Source: SCN-70-22 sp046327755 (GTDB lineage: Bacteria; Gemmatimonadota; Gemmatimonadetes; Gemmatimonadales; Gemmatimonadaceae). From it: a DNA stretch of 64,000 bases. Of the stretch, positions 1-9,089 are shown piece by piece. The stretch spans positions 1 to 64,000 of the forward strand of contig JAXLXW010000008.1 of assembly GCA_046327755.1 (NCBI GenBank), written 5' to 3'. The translations under genes and the position numbers were made by a program. Position 1 is the first letter of the stretch. Each line of letters begins with the position of its first letter. Under the pieces are notes generated by a model. The model was given only the letters and a program-made list of their open reading frames with translations. It did not search any database and had not been told where the DNA came from.

Positions 1-1756
1 GGATATCGACCGCGTTCCACAGCTCCGGGCGCTGCGTGAGCTGCACCCCCATCAGCAATCCGCCGTTGGAGCCCCCCTGGATCCCCAGCCGGCGCGGCGA
101 GGTCACCTTGCGCGCGATCAGGTCCTCGGCCACCGCCTGGAAGTCGTCGTAGATGACCTGCCGCTTCGTCTTGAGCCCCGCGTCGTGCCACGCCGGACCG
201 AACTCGCCCCCGCCGCGGATGTTGGCGACCACGTACACTCCGCCCTGCTCCACCCAGAGCTTGCCGGCATCTTCGTTGTAGGCCGGTGTGAGCGAGGCCT
301 CGAAGCCGCCGTACGCGTAGAGGATCGTCGGGTTGCTCCCGTCGAGCGTCATCCCCTTGGGGTGCACCATGAAGTAGGGGATCTTCGTCCCATCCTTGGA
401 CGTCGCCTCTCGCTGCTCCACCACGCTCTTCGATGCGTCGAAGCGCGCCGGGAGCGACTTGAGCGTCTGCGCCGTCGTCTTCGACGCATTTCCCAGCCAG
501 ATGCTGCTGGGCGTCAGGTACCCCGTGACGTTGATCAATACCGCCCCCGTCGCCGGCTCCGTGCTGATCACGTTCGTCGACGCGTTGTCGGGAAGGTCGA
601 GCGTCGTGTGCGTCCACCGTCCGTCGGCGCCGCGCGCGAAGGAGAGGACGCGCCCGCGCACGTTCTGCGTGATGTCGACCAGCAGTCGCCCCCCCGCCGA
701 CGAAACCTGCACCACCGACTCGCGCGCCCCGGGGGCCCAGACGAGCGCGGGCGCGAGGGCGTCCGGCGTCTTCATCGCCGTCGCCAGCGAGAAGGAAGCG
801 ATCGCGCCGCCGGGAATCGTCGTCGCTCCGCTCGTCCAGTCCTGCGCCAGCTGCACGAAGATCGTCCCGTCGATCACCTCGACGATCCGCGCCTTGAGTG
901 GGATCGCCAGCTTCGCCACGTCCTTGGCGCGTACGAGGTAGTGCTCCGCCTCGAACGTCGAAAGCGGGCGATCGATGAACGAGGAGCGGCGCCCCTTGGC
1001 GTCGACCAGCGTATAGGGGGTGACGCCGTAGCCGCCGTCGTTGGCGCTCCCGCGGTAGATCTCCACCGCCTGATCGATCGATTGCCCGCGCGCCAGGCGT
1101 CGGACGATGAACGGGTAGCCTGACGAGGTCAGCTCCCCCGCCTTCATCTCGCGCGCGAAGAGGATCGTGTCGCGCCCCGCCCACGACACGCGGAGCTTGG
1201 CGCGCGGGAGGGTGAAGCCTCCCTTCACGAAGGTGCCCGTCGTGACATCGAACTCACGCACCGTCGCCGCATCCTCGCCGCCGTCGGAGAGCGAAACCAG
1301 GCAGCGATCCTCGCGCGGGCGCACGCAGTCGGCGCCGTGCCAGACCCAGTTCCCGTTCTCTGCCTTCGCCAGCGCGTCGAGGTCCAGCACCGTCGTCCAC
1401 TTCGGCGCTGCCGATCGGTAGGATGCGAGCGTCGTGCGGCGCCAGATCCCCCGCACGTGCGTCTCGTCGCGCCAGAAGTTGTAGAGCGCTCCGTTGAGGA
1501 ACTGCACGTAGGGGATGCGATCCTTCGCCGCCGCCATCGTCTTCGCCGCCGAGAATATCGAGGCGAAACGCGGGTCCTTCTCGAGAACGGCAGCCGTCTT
1601 CTCGTTCTCCCGCTTGACCCACGCCATCGCGCGGGCGCCGGTCATCTCCTCGAGGAAGAGGTTGGGGTCGACGGTGTCGGGGGGTGTGGACTGCTGCGCG
1701 GCGGCGATCGCCGGGAAGGCGAGGGCGCACGCAAGGAGTGTCGTGACGAAGCGCAT
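1..1756 (-). CDS. Prolyl oligopeptidase family (S9) serine peptidase, C-terminus cut by window edge
   Basis: Secreted peptidase that should cleave short peptides after proline. About 585 residues are visible. The start ATG at 1754-1756 is followed by a clear signal peptide (MRFVTTLLACALAFPAIAAA, then Q). Residues of about 30-440 form the beta-propeller half. The peptidase half begins near the segment NPTILYAYGG, contains VVANIRGGGEFG, and carries the nucleophile motif GGSNGG (Ser at about residue 563) typical of S9A enzymes. The Asp and His of the triad lie beyond the window. It is divergent from the padR-permease pair downstream. Family assignment is secure; substrate is unknown. Confidence 0.9.
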   Translation of the reverse strand, partial: MRFVTTLLACALAFPAIAAAQQSTPPDTVDPNLFLEEMTGARAMAWVKRENEKTAAVLEKDPRFASIFSAAKTMAAAKDRIPYVQFLNGALYNFWRDETHVRGIWRRTTLASYRSAAPKWTTVLDLDALAKAENGNWVWHGADCVRPREDRCLVSLSDGGEDAATVREFDVTTGTFVKGGFTLPRAKLRVSWAGRDTILFAREMKAGELTSSGYPFIVRRLARGQSIDQAVEIYRGSANDGGYGVTPYTLVDAKGRRSSFIDRPLSTFEAEHYLVRAKDVAKLAIPLKARIVEVIDGTIFVQLAQDWTSGATTIPGGAIASFSLATAMKTPDALAPALVWAPGARESVVQVSSAGGRLLVDITQNVRGRVLSFARGADGRWTHTTLDLPDNASTNVISTEPATGAVLINVTGYLTPSSIWLGNASKTTAQTLKSLPARFDASKSVVEQREATSKDGTKIPYFMVHPKGMTLDGSNPTILYAYGGFEASLTPAYNEDAGKLWVEQGGVYVVANIRGGGEFGPAWHDAGLKTKRQVIYDDFQAVAEDLIARKVTSPRRLGIQGGSNGGLLMGVQLTQRPELWNAVDI

Positions 1757-1868
1757 GGTAAGGCGGGCTGAGGTCGGAGCGAGCGCCGCAAACGTAGCGC
1801 GCCAGGCGACAGCGCGCTGCGCCCCCGGCGCGGGGCCTCGGTCGCCGATTGGCACGCCTCGTCCCACT

Positions 1869-1924
1869 CCCCTTGCGCTTCTACACGAACGCCCGCATGT
1901 TCGCCCCTGTAGAAGCACAAGGGG
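1869..1924. promoter_or_regulatory. Long inverted repeat upstream of padR, candidate autoregulatory operator
   Basis: Arms CCCCTTGCGCTTCTACA (1869-1885) and TGTAGAAGCACAAGGGG (1908-1924) are inverted copies with one mismatch. A second small dyad, CGAAC/GTTCG (1886-1890 and 1899-1903), lies inside. The dyad ends five bases before the probable GTG start of padR, and its right arm supplies the AAGGGGA ribosome-binding sequence. PadR proteins commonly bind dyads with TACA/TGTA half-sites at their own promoters, so autoregulation is a reasonable inference. Confidence 0.55.
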
Positions 1925-1929
1925 AACCG

Positions 1930-2262
1930 GTGCCCGACGACAAGCTCGACCTTCCGCAGGGGACGCTCGATCTCCTGATCCTCAAGGCCATCTCGCTCGG
2001 CCCCATGCACGGCTGGGCCATCTCCGAGCGCATCCACCAGGTCTCGCGCGCCACGCTGCAGGTCCCGCAGGGATCGCTCTACCCCGCCCTCCACCGCCTC
2101 GAGCGGCGCGGGTGGATCGAGGCCGAGTGGGGGGCGTCGGACAACAATCGCCGCGCGAAGTACTACGCCCTCACCCGCGCCGGCCGCCGACAGCTGGCCA
2201 CCGAGACCGACGGCTGGCGCCGCCTGACGACCGCCGTCGCCCTCGTCCTCGACATGTCCTGA
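1930..2262 (+). CDS. PadR family transcriptional regulator
   Basis: A 110-residue winged-helix repressor of the short PadR type: PQGTLDLLILKAISLGPMHG, then YPALHRLERRGWIEAEWG, ending just after the wing helix. I chose the GTG at 1930 (AAGGGGA six bases upstream) because an earlier ATG at 1849 or 1897 would place the protein start inside the inverted repeat. The gene ends 10 bases before the large permease gene. PadR-ADOP permease pairs are common in Acidobacteriota and Gemmatimonadota, so it probably controls that permease in response to an unknown ligand. Confidence 0.88.
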   Translation: MPDDKLDLPQGTLDLLILKAISLGPMHGWAISERIHQVSRATLQVPQGSLYPALHRLERRGWIEAEWGASDNNRRAKYYALTRAGRRQLATETDGWRRLTTAVALVLDMS

Positions 2263-2272
2263 GGCCGCCCGC

Positions 2273-5002
2273 ATGCCAAACTTCGCCTTGCAGGAGCGCC
2301 TCGCCGAGCTGGCGAGCGACGTACGGTACCGGTGGCGCGCCCTCGTCCGCCGCGACGCGATGGAGCGCGAACTGGACGAGGAGCTGCGCTTCCACGTGGA
2401 ACGCGAGGCGGAGAAGCTGGAGGCGATGGGCGTTCCGCGCCCCGAGGCGCGGCGTCGCGCGCACGTGGCGTTCGGGGGGATCGAGCGCACCAAGGAAGAG
2501 AGTCGCGCCATCCGCGGCGTCGCCCTCCTCGAGCGACTTTCCGGCGACGTGCGCCTGGCGGCACGCTCGCTGGCCGCGCGCCCGGCCTTCACGGGTGTCG
2601 TGGTCCTCACGCTCGCCCTGGGGATCGGTGCCAACGCCGCGATGTTCGGCGTCGTCGACCGCCTCCTCTTCCGCGCCCCACCCTACCTGCGCGATGCATC
2701 GCACGTACATCGCGTCGCCACGGCGGAGCGCTGGCGCGGCGAGGAGGAGCGCAGCACGTACCTCTCCTACGCGCGCTACCTGGACTTCGCGCACGGCACG
2801 CGACGCTTCGACGTCGTGGCGGCCACCAACTATCGCTCCGTGGCCGTCGGCACCGGCGAGGACGCGCGCGAGCTCCCGATCGGGGCCGTCAGCGCCTCGT
2901 TCTGGTCGCTGTTCGACGCGCCGCCGGCGCTCGGTCGCTACTTCGCCGCGCGCGAGGACACGCTCCCCGCCGGGACCCCGGTCGCGGTCCTCGGCTACGG
3001 CTACTGGCAGAGCCGCTTCGGCGGGAAGCGCGACGTCCTCGGACAGTCGATCATGGTCGGCCCGGCGACGTACACCATCATCGGCGTAGCCCCGCGCGGC
3101 TTCACGGGAACGTCGGACGAGCGCCCTCCGGCGCTCTACGTCCCGATCACCCACATGGCCGCCATCGGCGGTTCGTTCCTCCCCGCCGACCGTCCCTTCG
3201 CGACCACGTACAGCTGGACCTGGCTTCAGTTGATGGCGCGGCGGCGTGCCAGTGTGACGATGGCCGAGGCGGACGCCGACCTCACGGCCGCCTTCGCCCG
3301 CAGCTACGCGCAGCAGCGGGTGGAGCAGCCCGATGCGACGCCGATCGAGCGCGCGCGACCGCGCGCCTTCGCCGCCCCGCTGCAGAAGGAGCGCGGCCCC
3401 GACGCCACGCCCCTCGCCATGGTCGCGCGGTGGGTGAGCGGTGTCGCACTCGTCGTCCTCCTCATCGCCGCCGCCAACGTCGCCAACCTCCTCCTTGCCC
3501 GCGCCATGCAGCGCCGGCGGGAGGTGGCGCTGCGCCTGGCGTTAGGCGTGACGCGCGGGCGCCTCCTCTCGCAGTTGCTCACCGAGAGCCTCCTGCTGGC
3601 GCTGGTTGGCGGGGCAAGCGGGATCGCGCTGGCGCAGTGGGGGGGCGCCGGCCTCCGCCTCGCCTTCCTCGGCGAGGGAGCGACCGGTGGCGTGGGCGAC
3701 ACGCGGACCCTCGTCTTCGCCGGGGCGATCGCCCTCTGCACCGGGCTCCTCACCGGGCTCGCCCCCGCGTTGCACGCGGGACGCGAGGACCTTTCCAGCG
3801 TGCTCAAGGCCGGGATGCGCGAAGGCACGTATCGCCGCTCGCGCCTGCGCGGCGCCTTGCTCGTGGTGCAGGGGGCGCTGTCGGTGGTGCTCCTCGTGGG
3901 GGCGGGGCTCTTCGTGCGGTCGTTCGATCGCGTGCAGTCGTTCCGGCTGGGCTACGACATCGAACCGGTGCTCTACGTGTCGCCCAACCTGCGCGGGGTG
4001 AAGCTGTCGGACGCCGAGCGCGCCGCACTCGCGCGTCGTCTGCGCGACGAGGCGGCGACGATCCCCGGCGTCGAGCGCGCCTCGCGCGCCGTCACGGTCC
4101 CCTTCTGGAACACCTGGTCGCTGGGGCTCTACGTCGCGGGGGTCGACTCGGTGCACCGGCTCGGGCAGTTCACCCTGCAGTCCGCCGATCCGCAGTACTT
4201 CGAGACGGTCGGAACGCGCGTGCTGCGCGGTCGAGGGCTCCAGCCGTCCGACGTGGCGGGCGCCGGGCGCGTGATGCTGGTGAGCCAGTCGATGGCTGCG
4301 GCGCTCTGGCCGCGCGAGGAGGCGTTAGGCAAGTGCGTGAAGGTCGAGGCCGACTCGCTCCCCTGCACGATCGTCGTCGGCGTCACCGAGAACATCCGCC
4401 AGAACTCGCTCTCGCGGGAGAAGGAGTACCAGTACTACCTCCCCATCGAGCAGTTCCATCCCGAGAACGCCGACCTCTTCATCCGCGCCTCGGGTGACGC
4501 CTCGGCGCTGGCCGAGACGGTGCGCCGCCGCCTGCAGCCGCTGATGCCCGGCGCCGGCTACGTGACGGTGACGCCGATGCAGGACATCGTGGGCCCGCAG
4601 CAGAAGTCGTGGCGCGTGGGGGCGATGATGTTCTCGATCTTTGGCCTCCTGTCGCTCGTCCTGGCGGCCGTCGGGCTGTACGGCGTCATCGCCTACGACG
4701 TCTCGCAGCGCTCGCACGAACTGGGGGTGCGCATCGCCCTCGGCGCCCGGGCCGCCGATGTCGTTCGCCTCGTGACACGGCAGGGCGTGCGTTTTGCCGG
4801 CGCAGGGATGGCGATCGGCGGGGCCATCTCGCTCATCGCCGGCCGCTGGGTCGCGCCCCTCCTGTTCGACCAGTCGCCGCGCGACCCCGTGGTGTACGCC
4901 GCCGTCACCGGAACACTGCTCCTCGTCGCGCTCGCCGCGACCGTCGTCCCGGCGTGGCGCGCCACTCGCGTCGACCCCAACCGCTCGCTGCGGGTGGAGT
5001 GA
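2273..5002 (+). CDS. ADOP-family ABC permease (MacB/FtsX type), PadR-associated
   Basis: A 909-residue inner-membrane protein. An N-terminal ADOP-specific segment at about residues 20-90 (MERELDEELRFHVE, then RRRAHVAFGG) precedes two MacB periplasmic core plus FtsX permease units. The first opens with VLTLALGIGANAAMFGVVDR at about residue 110. The permease cores lie at about 385-500 and 770-905. Such 'orphan duplicated permeases' have no ATPase gene beside them, as here, and probably use a LolD/MacB-like ATPase encoded elsewhere for export or envelope signalling. It follows padR by 10 bases, likely one transcript. The substrate cannot be predicted. Confidence 0.88.
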   Translation: MPNFALQERLAELASDVRYRWRALVRRDAMERELDEELRFHVEREAEKLEAMGVPRPEARRRAHVAFGGIERTKEESRAIRGVALLERLSGDVRLAARSLAARPAFTGVVVLTLALGIGANAAMFGVVDRLLFRAPPYLRDASHVHRVATAERWRGEEERSTYLSYARYLDFAHGTRRFDVVAATNYRSVAVGTGEDARELPIGAVSASFWSLFDAPPALGRYFAAREDTLPAGTPVAVLGYGYWQSRFGGKRDVLGQSIMVGPATYTIIGVAPRGFTGTSDERPPALYVPITHMAAIGGSFLPADRPFATTYSWTWLQLMARRRASVTMAEADADLTAAFARSYAQQRVEQPDATPIERARPRAFAAPLQKERGPDATPLAMVARWVSGVALVVLLIAAANVANLLLARAMQRRREVALRLALGVTRGRLLSQLLTESLLLALVGGASGIALAQWGGAGLRLAFLGEGATGGVGDTRTLVFAGAIALCTGLLTGLAPALHAGREDLSSVLKAGMREGTYRRSRLRGALLVVQGALSVVLLVGAGLFVRSFDRVQSFRLGYDIEPVLYVSPNLRGVKLSDAERAALARRLRDEAATIPGVERASRAVTVPFWNTWSLGLYVAGVDSVHRLGQFTLQSADPQYFETVGTRVLRGRGLQPSDVAGAGRVMLVSQSMAAALWPREEALGKCVKVEADSLPCTIVVGVTENIRQNSLSREKEYQYYLPIEQFHPENADLFIRASGDASALAETVRRRLQPLMPGAGYVTVTPMQDIVGPQQKSWRVGAMMFSIFGLLSLVLAAVGLYGVIAYDVSQRSHELGVRIALGARAADVVRLVTRQGVRFAGAGMAIGGAISLIAGRWVAPLLFDQSPRDPVVYAAVTGTLLLVALAATVVPAWRATRVDPNRSLRVE

Positions 5003-5103
5003 CTTGCTCAGCGTGTCGTGGTCACGGTTCGACAGGCGACTCGGCGCGCATCCCCTCACGCCTGTATCCTCGTTGCACTCCGCTTTGCGTGTCGCCGTAC
5101 CTA

Positions 5104-5203
5104 CCTCTGCGACCTCTGCGTTCTCTGCGGTGAGAATCTCCAGCGCGCCGGTGTCAGTCGCACAAAAGATCTTCACCGCAGAGAACGCAGAGGACGCAGA
5201 GTG
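5104..5203. repeat. Palindromic CGCAGAG-type intergenic repeat
   Basis: Left arm 5104-5139 (CTCTGCG words, then GCGGTGAGAATCT) and right arm 5167-5203 (AGATCTTCACCGCAGAGAAC, then further CGCAGAG words) are imperfect inverted copies. Related copies occur at 13928-14008 joined to 20276-20298, and at 21242-21349. It lies between convergent genes and would form a long hairpin. No gene is visible in 5003-5267. Confidence 0.75.
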
Positions 5204-5267
5204 GATCGTCGCCCGGCGCCAGATGTAGCGCGCCTCACGAGCGACAGGACGCTGGCGCGTCGCCGGC

Positions 5268-6812
5268 TCAGGTCCCCGGCACGCGGAGGAAGAGGAGCTG
5301 GCCGTTCTCGTTAGGATAGAGGCTCGTCACCCCGTTCGTCGTCACCGAGAACGGAAGCGTGTGCGCCTGCACGACGAACAGCCACGACCCCTTCCCCATC
5401 CACTTCTCGGTGGAGATGATCCCGCTCAGCTCCCAGCACTGGCCGAGGGCGTCGATGCACTTGCCTGCGGCGCCCGGGATCAGCTTTTCCTGCGTCGCCT
5501 GCACGACCTTGCGCGGATTGATCGCCTGCTTGCCGTCGTTGACGAGCTTGAGGTTCCAGATCGCCGGCGGGCGCGAGCCGTCGAAGCCATCGTATGCCGG
5601 GTCCTCCTGGATCATGATGCTGCTGGCAGTCGTCGCGATGTTGTCCGGCGACGCCCACCCGCTCGCCGCCCCTTTCGAGCGCGACATCAGCGTGAGCGAG
5701 GCGCGTGTGGGGTCGTTGCGCTCGAACTGCATGCGATAGAGCGACCCGGCCAGGTCGCACACGCCGAAGCAGTCGGCCCCCACCTGGCTGCGTCCGCGCA
5801 CCGACGGGCTCCCGGTGTCGACGAAGTAGATCGCCGGCGTCTGGGGCGAGTTCTTGTCGTAGTCGCCGTCCTCGATGCGCACGAACGGCATCGCGCCTAA
5901 CGCATCCACCTTGCGCTGGAGGTTGGCGGCGCGCTGCGTGGCCGGCGTGGACAGGTCGGCCGGGTCGCTCACCTCCACGAAGGTACCGGTGATCTTCTGC
6001 CCCTCCACCATGTTGCCGCTGTGCAGCGGCGTCCCGGCCGGCGACGTGGCATCGGTCCGGTACACGTAGAGCTTCCCGTTTCCCTGGATGAAGTCCTGCT
6101 CGCTTTTGGCGATGTACATGTAGAGCTCGGACTGCCCAGAGGCATCATCCAGCCCGATTCCCAGCACCTTCCCCGGGTAGCCGGGGACGACAATCTGGTT
6201 CTCGTGGGCAAAGGCCCCCAGGTGCGGCAGCGGCGTCTTGTTCCCCTGCTTGTCGTACGCCATCACGACGGAACCGTTGGTGGTGCCGAGCGTCTCCTCG
6301 CCCGTCAGGAAGTAGCCCGTGGGGAGCCCCTCGACGCCATCGACCCACGTCGCCGAGCAGAGGCGCTGCAGCTGCTGGCTCCCGTCCTCGACGTACCGGC
6401 CGCCTAACACCGAGCGTGTGCGCGGGTCGATCGCCAGCTTCGAGACGCGCGCGTAGGCGATCGTGGGGCCGCCATTGCTCGAGCGCACGCCGGACGACGA
6501 GAGTTCGTGATTGGCGAAGAGGTTGAGGACGCCGTTCTCGAGGTACGCACCCAGCCCGTCAGGAGTCGGCGCCCATGCCTCGGTGGTCCCGGGGATGATG
6601 TCCCCCACACTAATGATCGGCCACAGCTCGGCTTGCGGCAGCAGCACCTCGGCCTGCGCCGGCTGCGAGGTGACAAAGCCGGCCGATGCGGCCAGCTTCC
6701 CGGCAAGCGGTGCCGCGTTTTCGACCGGGAGCGGCGCGGTGCGATCCGCACCACAGCCGGCGGCAACCGCCAGGGATCCTGCCAGGAGAAGGGACGACGT
6801 TCTGCGCACCAT
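5268..6812 (-). CDS. PhoX-like (DUF839) secreted lipoprotein
   Basis: About 514 residues starting at MVRRTSSLLLAGSLAVAAGC, which is a lipoprotein signal with lipobox LAVAAGC (mature Cys about residue 20). I prefer this ATG to one 14 codons upstream because the signal then sits at the N-terminus. The body has the beta-propeller style of DUF839/PhoX phosphatase-like proteins: VGDIIPGTTEAWAPTPDGLG, GYFLTGEE, GAFAHEN, and near the end a segment with ELSGIIS and WLFVVQAH. Family proteins are Ca2+-dependent phosphatases or uncharacterised. The PhoX role here is an inference from fold-level resemblance only. It is divergent from the following esterase gene. Confidence 0.6.
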   Translation of the reverse strand: MVRRTSSLLLAGSLAVAAGCGADRTAPLPVENAAPLAGKLAASAGFVTSQPAQAEVLLPQAELWPIISVGDIIPGTTEAWAPTPDGLGAYLENGVLNLFANHELSSSGVRSSNGGPTIAYARVSKLAIDPRTRSVLGGRYVEDGSQQLQRLCSATWVDGVEGLPTGYFLTGEETLGTTNGSVVMAYDKQGNKTPLPHLGAFAHENQIVVPGYPGKVLGIGLDDASGQSELYMYIAKSEQDFIQGNGKLYVYRTDATSPAGTPLHSGNMVEGQKITGTFVEVSDPADLSTPATQRAANLQRKVDALGAMPFVRIEDGDYDKNSPQTPAIYFVDTGSPSVRGRSQVGADCFGVCDLAGSLYRMQFERNDPTRASLTLMSRSKGAASGWASPDNIATTASSIMIQEDPAYDGFDGSRPPAIWNLKLVNDGKQAINPRKVVQATQEKLIPGAAGKCIDALGQCWELSGIISTEKWMGKGSWLFVVQAHTLPFSVTTNGVTSLYPNENGQLLFLRVPGT

Positions 6813-7059
6813 CGCGTACCTCGCGTGAGAAGGGGGAGAGTCGAACACCCCCAATACCGCCGGCGCGTGTCACGATCTCGTGCGTGAACGGTCTGCGCGG
6901 CGTCGCGGTTGGGTGACGCTTCCGCATGGCGACGAACCCGGCGCGAAGACCACCCGGGCCCCGTGTGAGGGAATCCCGCGCGAGACCGGGCGGCAGACCG
7001 TTCGACAGCGCGGGCAGTCGGCGCTAGCGTGGTGCGTCCCGTTCTCCGCGAGCCTCCCC

Positions 7060-8964
7060 ATGTTGCACCTGCCGTCCCGCTGCACTCGCCGGCTCACGCC
7101 CATCTCACTGGCGTCGCTCCTCTTCGCGCTCCCGCTCGCCGTCGCCCTCGCCCCGTGCGCCGTCGGCGCCCAGATGGACGAGCCCGCGCGCGTGAAGGCG
7201 ACGTACGACCGCAAGGACGTGATGATCCCCATGCGCGACGGCGTGCGCCTCTTCACCACGCTCTACACGCCCAAGGAAGCCAAGGGGCCGCTCCCCATCC
7301 TCCTCACCCGCACCCCGTACGGGACCGACACATACCTCATCACCATCGGCCCCTCGGTCGACTTCGAGAAAGTCGGCTACATCTTCGCCATCCAGGACGT
7401 GCGCGGGACGTACCAGTCGGAAGGGGACTTCGTGAACGTCCGCCCGTACAACCCTAACAAGCGGGAGAAGGAGATCGACGAGGCCAGCGACACCTACGAC
7501 ACCATCGACTGGATGGTGAAGCACGTGTCCAACAACAACGGCAACGTCGGGGTGTGGGGGATCTCGTACCTCGGCTTCTACTCCACCATGGCGGCGCTGT
7601 CAGGACACCCCGCCCTCAAGGCGGTCTCGCCGCAGGCGCCGGTGAGCGACTGGTTCATCGGCGACGACTTCCACCACAACGGCGCCTTCTACCTCGCGGA
7701 CGGTTTCGCCTTCCTCTCGAGCTTCGGACTTCCGCGCCCGGCGCCCACGCGCGAGCGCAACGCACCGTTCGACTATGGCACGCCTGACGCCTATCGCTTC
7801 TTCCTTGAAGCCGGCTCGCTCGCCGACATCAGCACAAGAAGGATGGCCGGGCGCAATCCGTTCTGGAGCGAGATGTTCGCACACCCCAACTACGACGCGT
7901 TCTGGAAGGCACGCACGCCGCTCCCTCACCTCAAGGGAATCAAGCCCGCCATCCTCACCGTCGGCTCGTGGTTCGACGCCGAGGATGTCTGGGGGGCCGT
8001 GCACACCTACCAGGCGTTCGAGAAGCAGAACCCCGGGCTCCCCAACGGACTCGTGATGGGGCCGTGGTACCACGGGCAGTGGTGGTTCGAGGAAGGAGAA
8101 CAGTTGGGCGACGTGCGCTGGGGATCGAAGACGTCGGAGTACTACAGCCGCGAGATCCTCCTCCCCTTCTTCGAGCATTACCTCAAGGGAGCGGGCGACG
8201 GACGCTTCGCCGAGGCGCAGGTCTTCGAAACGGGGAAGAACCAGTGGCGCCGCTTCGACCAGTGGCCGCCGGCGGGGGTCGAGCGTCGCCCCCTCTATCT
8301 CGGCGCCAACGGCGCGCTTACCCTGGCGAAGGGAGGCGGCGCGGCGGGCTTTGACCAGTATTACAGCGACCCTAACAAGCCGGTGCCGTACCTCGACATC
8401 ATCAGCAACCGGCGCCCGGGGAGCGAACACCAGTACATGGTCGCCGACCAGCGTTTCGCCTCCACGCGCCCCGACGTGCTCGTGTATCAGGGTGAACCAC
8501 TGGCGAGCGACCTGACCATCGCCGGGCCGATCACCGCCACGCTGTACGCGTCCACCACGGGGAGCGACGCCGACTTCATCGTGAAGGTCATCGACGTCTA
8601 TCCCAACGACACCCCCGACCCGGAGCCCAACCCGGCGCACGTGCGCTTCGGCGGCTACCAGCAACTGGTGCGCGGCGAGGTGATGCGCGCGCGCTTCAGG
8701 AAGGGGTTCGACAAGGGCGTCGCCATGGCGCCTCACCAGGTGGAGAAGATCGAGTTCGAACTCCCCGACGTGCTGCACACGTTCAAGGCCGGGCACCGCG
8801 TGATGATCCAGGTGCAGAGCTCATGGTTCCCGCTCGTGGATCGTAACCCGCAGACGTTCGTCGATATCTACCGGGCCAAGGCGAGCGACTACCGGCCGGC
8901 GTGGATGAAGATCTACCACGCGGCGGGGCGGGAATCGCACGTGACGGTGGGGGTGTTGCGGTAG
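7060..8964 (+). CDS. CocE/NonD family (S15) secreted hydrolase
   Basis: About 634 residues. The ATG at 7060 starts a signal peptide ending near PCAVGAQ. The X-Pro dipeptidyl-peptidase S15 domain follows: MIPMRDGVRLFTTLYTP, RTPYGTD, QDVRGTYQSEG, and nucleophile motif GVWGISYLGFYS (Ser about residue 170). A jelly-roll C-terminal domain covers about residues 410-630 (GPITATLYASTT; HRVMIQVQSSWFP). Such enzymes hydrolyse acyl esters, amino-acid esters or peptides outside the cytoplasm. An in-frame start 60 codons earlier is possible but would bury the signal peptide. Confidence 0.88.
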   Translation: MLHLPSRCTRRLTPISLASLLFALPLAVALAPCAVGAQMDEPARVKATYDRKDVMIPMRDGVRLFTTLYTPKEAKGPLPILLTRTPYGTDTYLITIGPSVDFEKVGYIFAIQDVRGTYQSEGDFVNVRPYNPNKREKEIDEASDTYDTIDWMVKHVSNNNGNVGVWGISYLGFYSTMAALSGHPALKAVSPQAPVSDWFIGDDFHHNGAFYLADGFAFLSSFGLPRPAPTRERNAPFDYGTPDAYRFFLEAGSLADISTRRMAGRNPFWSEMFAHPNYDAFWKARTPLPHLKGIKPAILTVGSWFDAEDVWGAVHTYQAFEKQNPGLPNGLVMGPWYHGQWWFEEGEQLGDVRWGSKTSEYYSREILLPFFEHYLKGAGDGRFAEAQVFETGKNQWRRFDQWPPAGVERRPLYLGANGALTLAKGGGAAGFDQYYSDPNKPVPYLDIISNRRPGSEHQYMVADQRFASTRPDVLVYQGEPLASDLTIAGPITATLYASTTGSDADFIVKVIDVYPNDTPDPEPNPAHVRFGGYQQLVRGEVMRARFRKGFDKGVAMAPHQVEKIEFELPDVLHTFKAGHRVMIQVQSSWFPLVDRNPQTFVDIYRAKASDYRPAWMKIYHAAGRESHVTVGVLR

Positions 8965-9089
8965 GGAGCGGTACCTTCGCCGCCTTCACCGCCGTGATGG
9001 AACGACGGGCCAGCGAGGTCGTGGCCAGGCTCCGCGGCTGACGCGAGGAGGGGCGCGCGGGGTTCGGGCACGACGGCCCCACGCCGCGG

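Noticed and set aside
5104..5203. CRISPR-like or rho-independent terminator interpretation of the CGCAGAG repeats
   Set aside because: The words are degenerate and form an inverted pair rather than spaced direct repeats, and there is no T tract after the hairpin.
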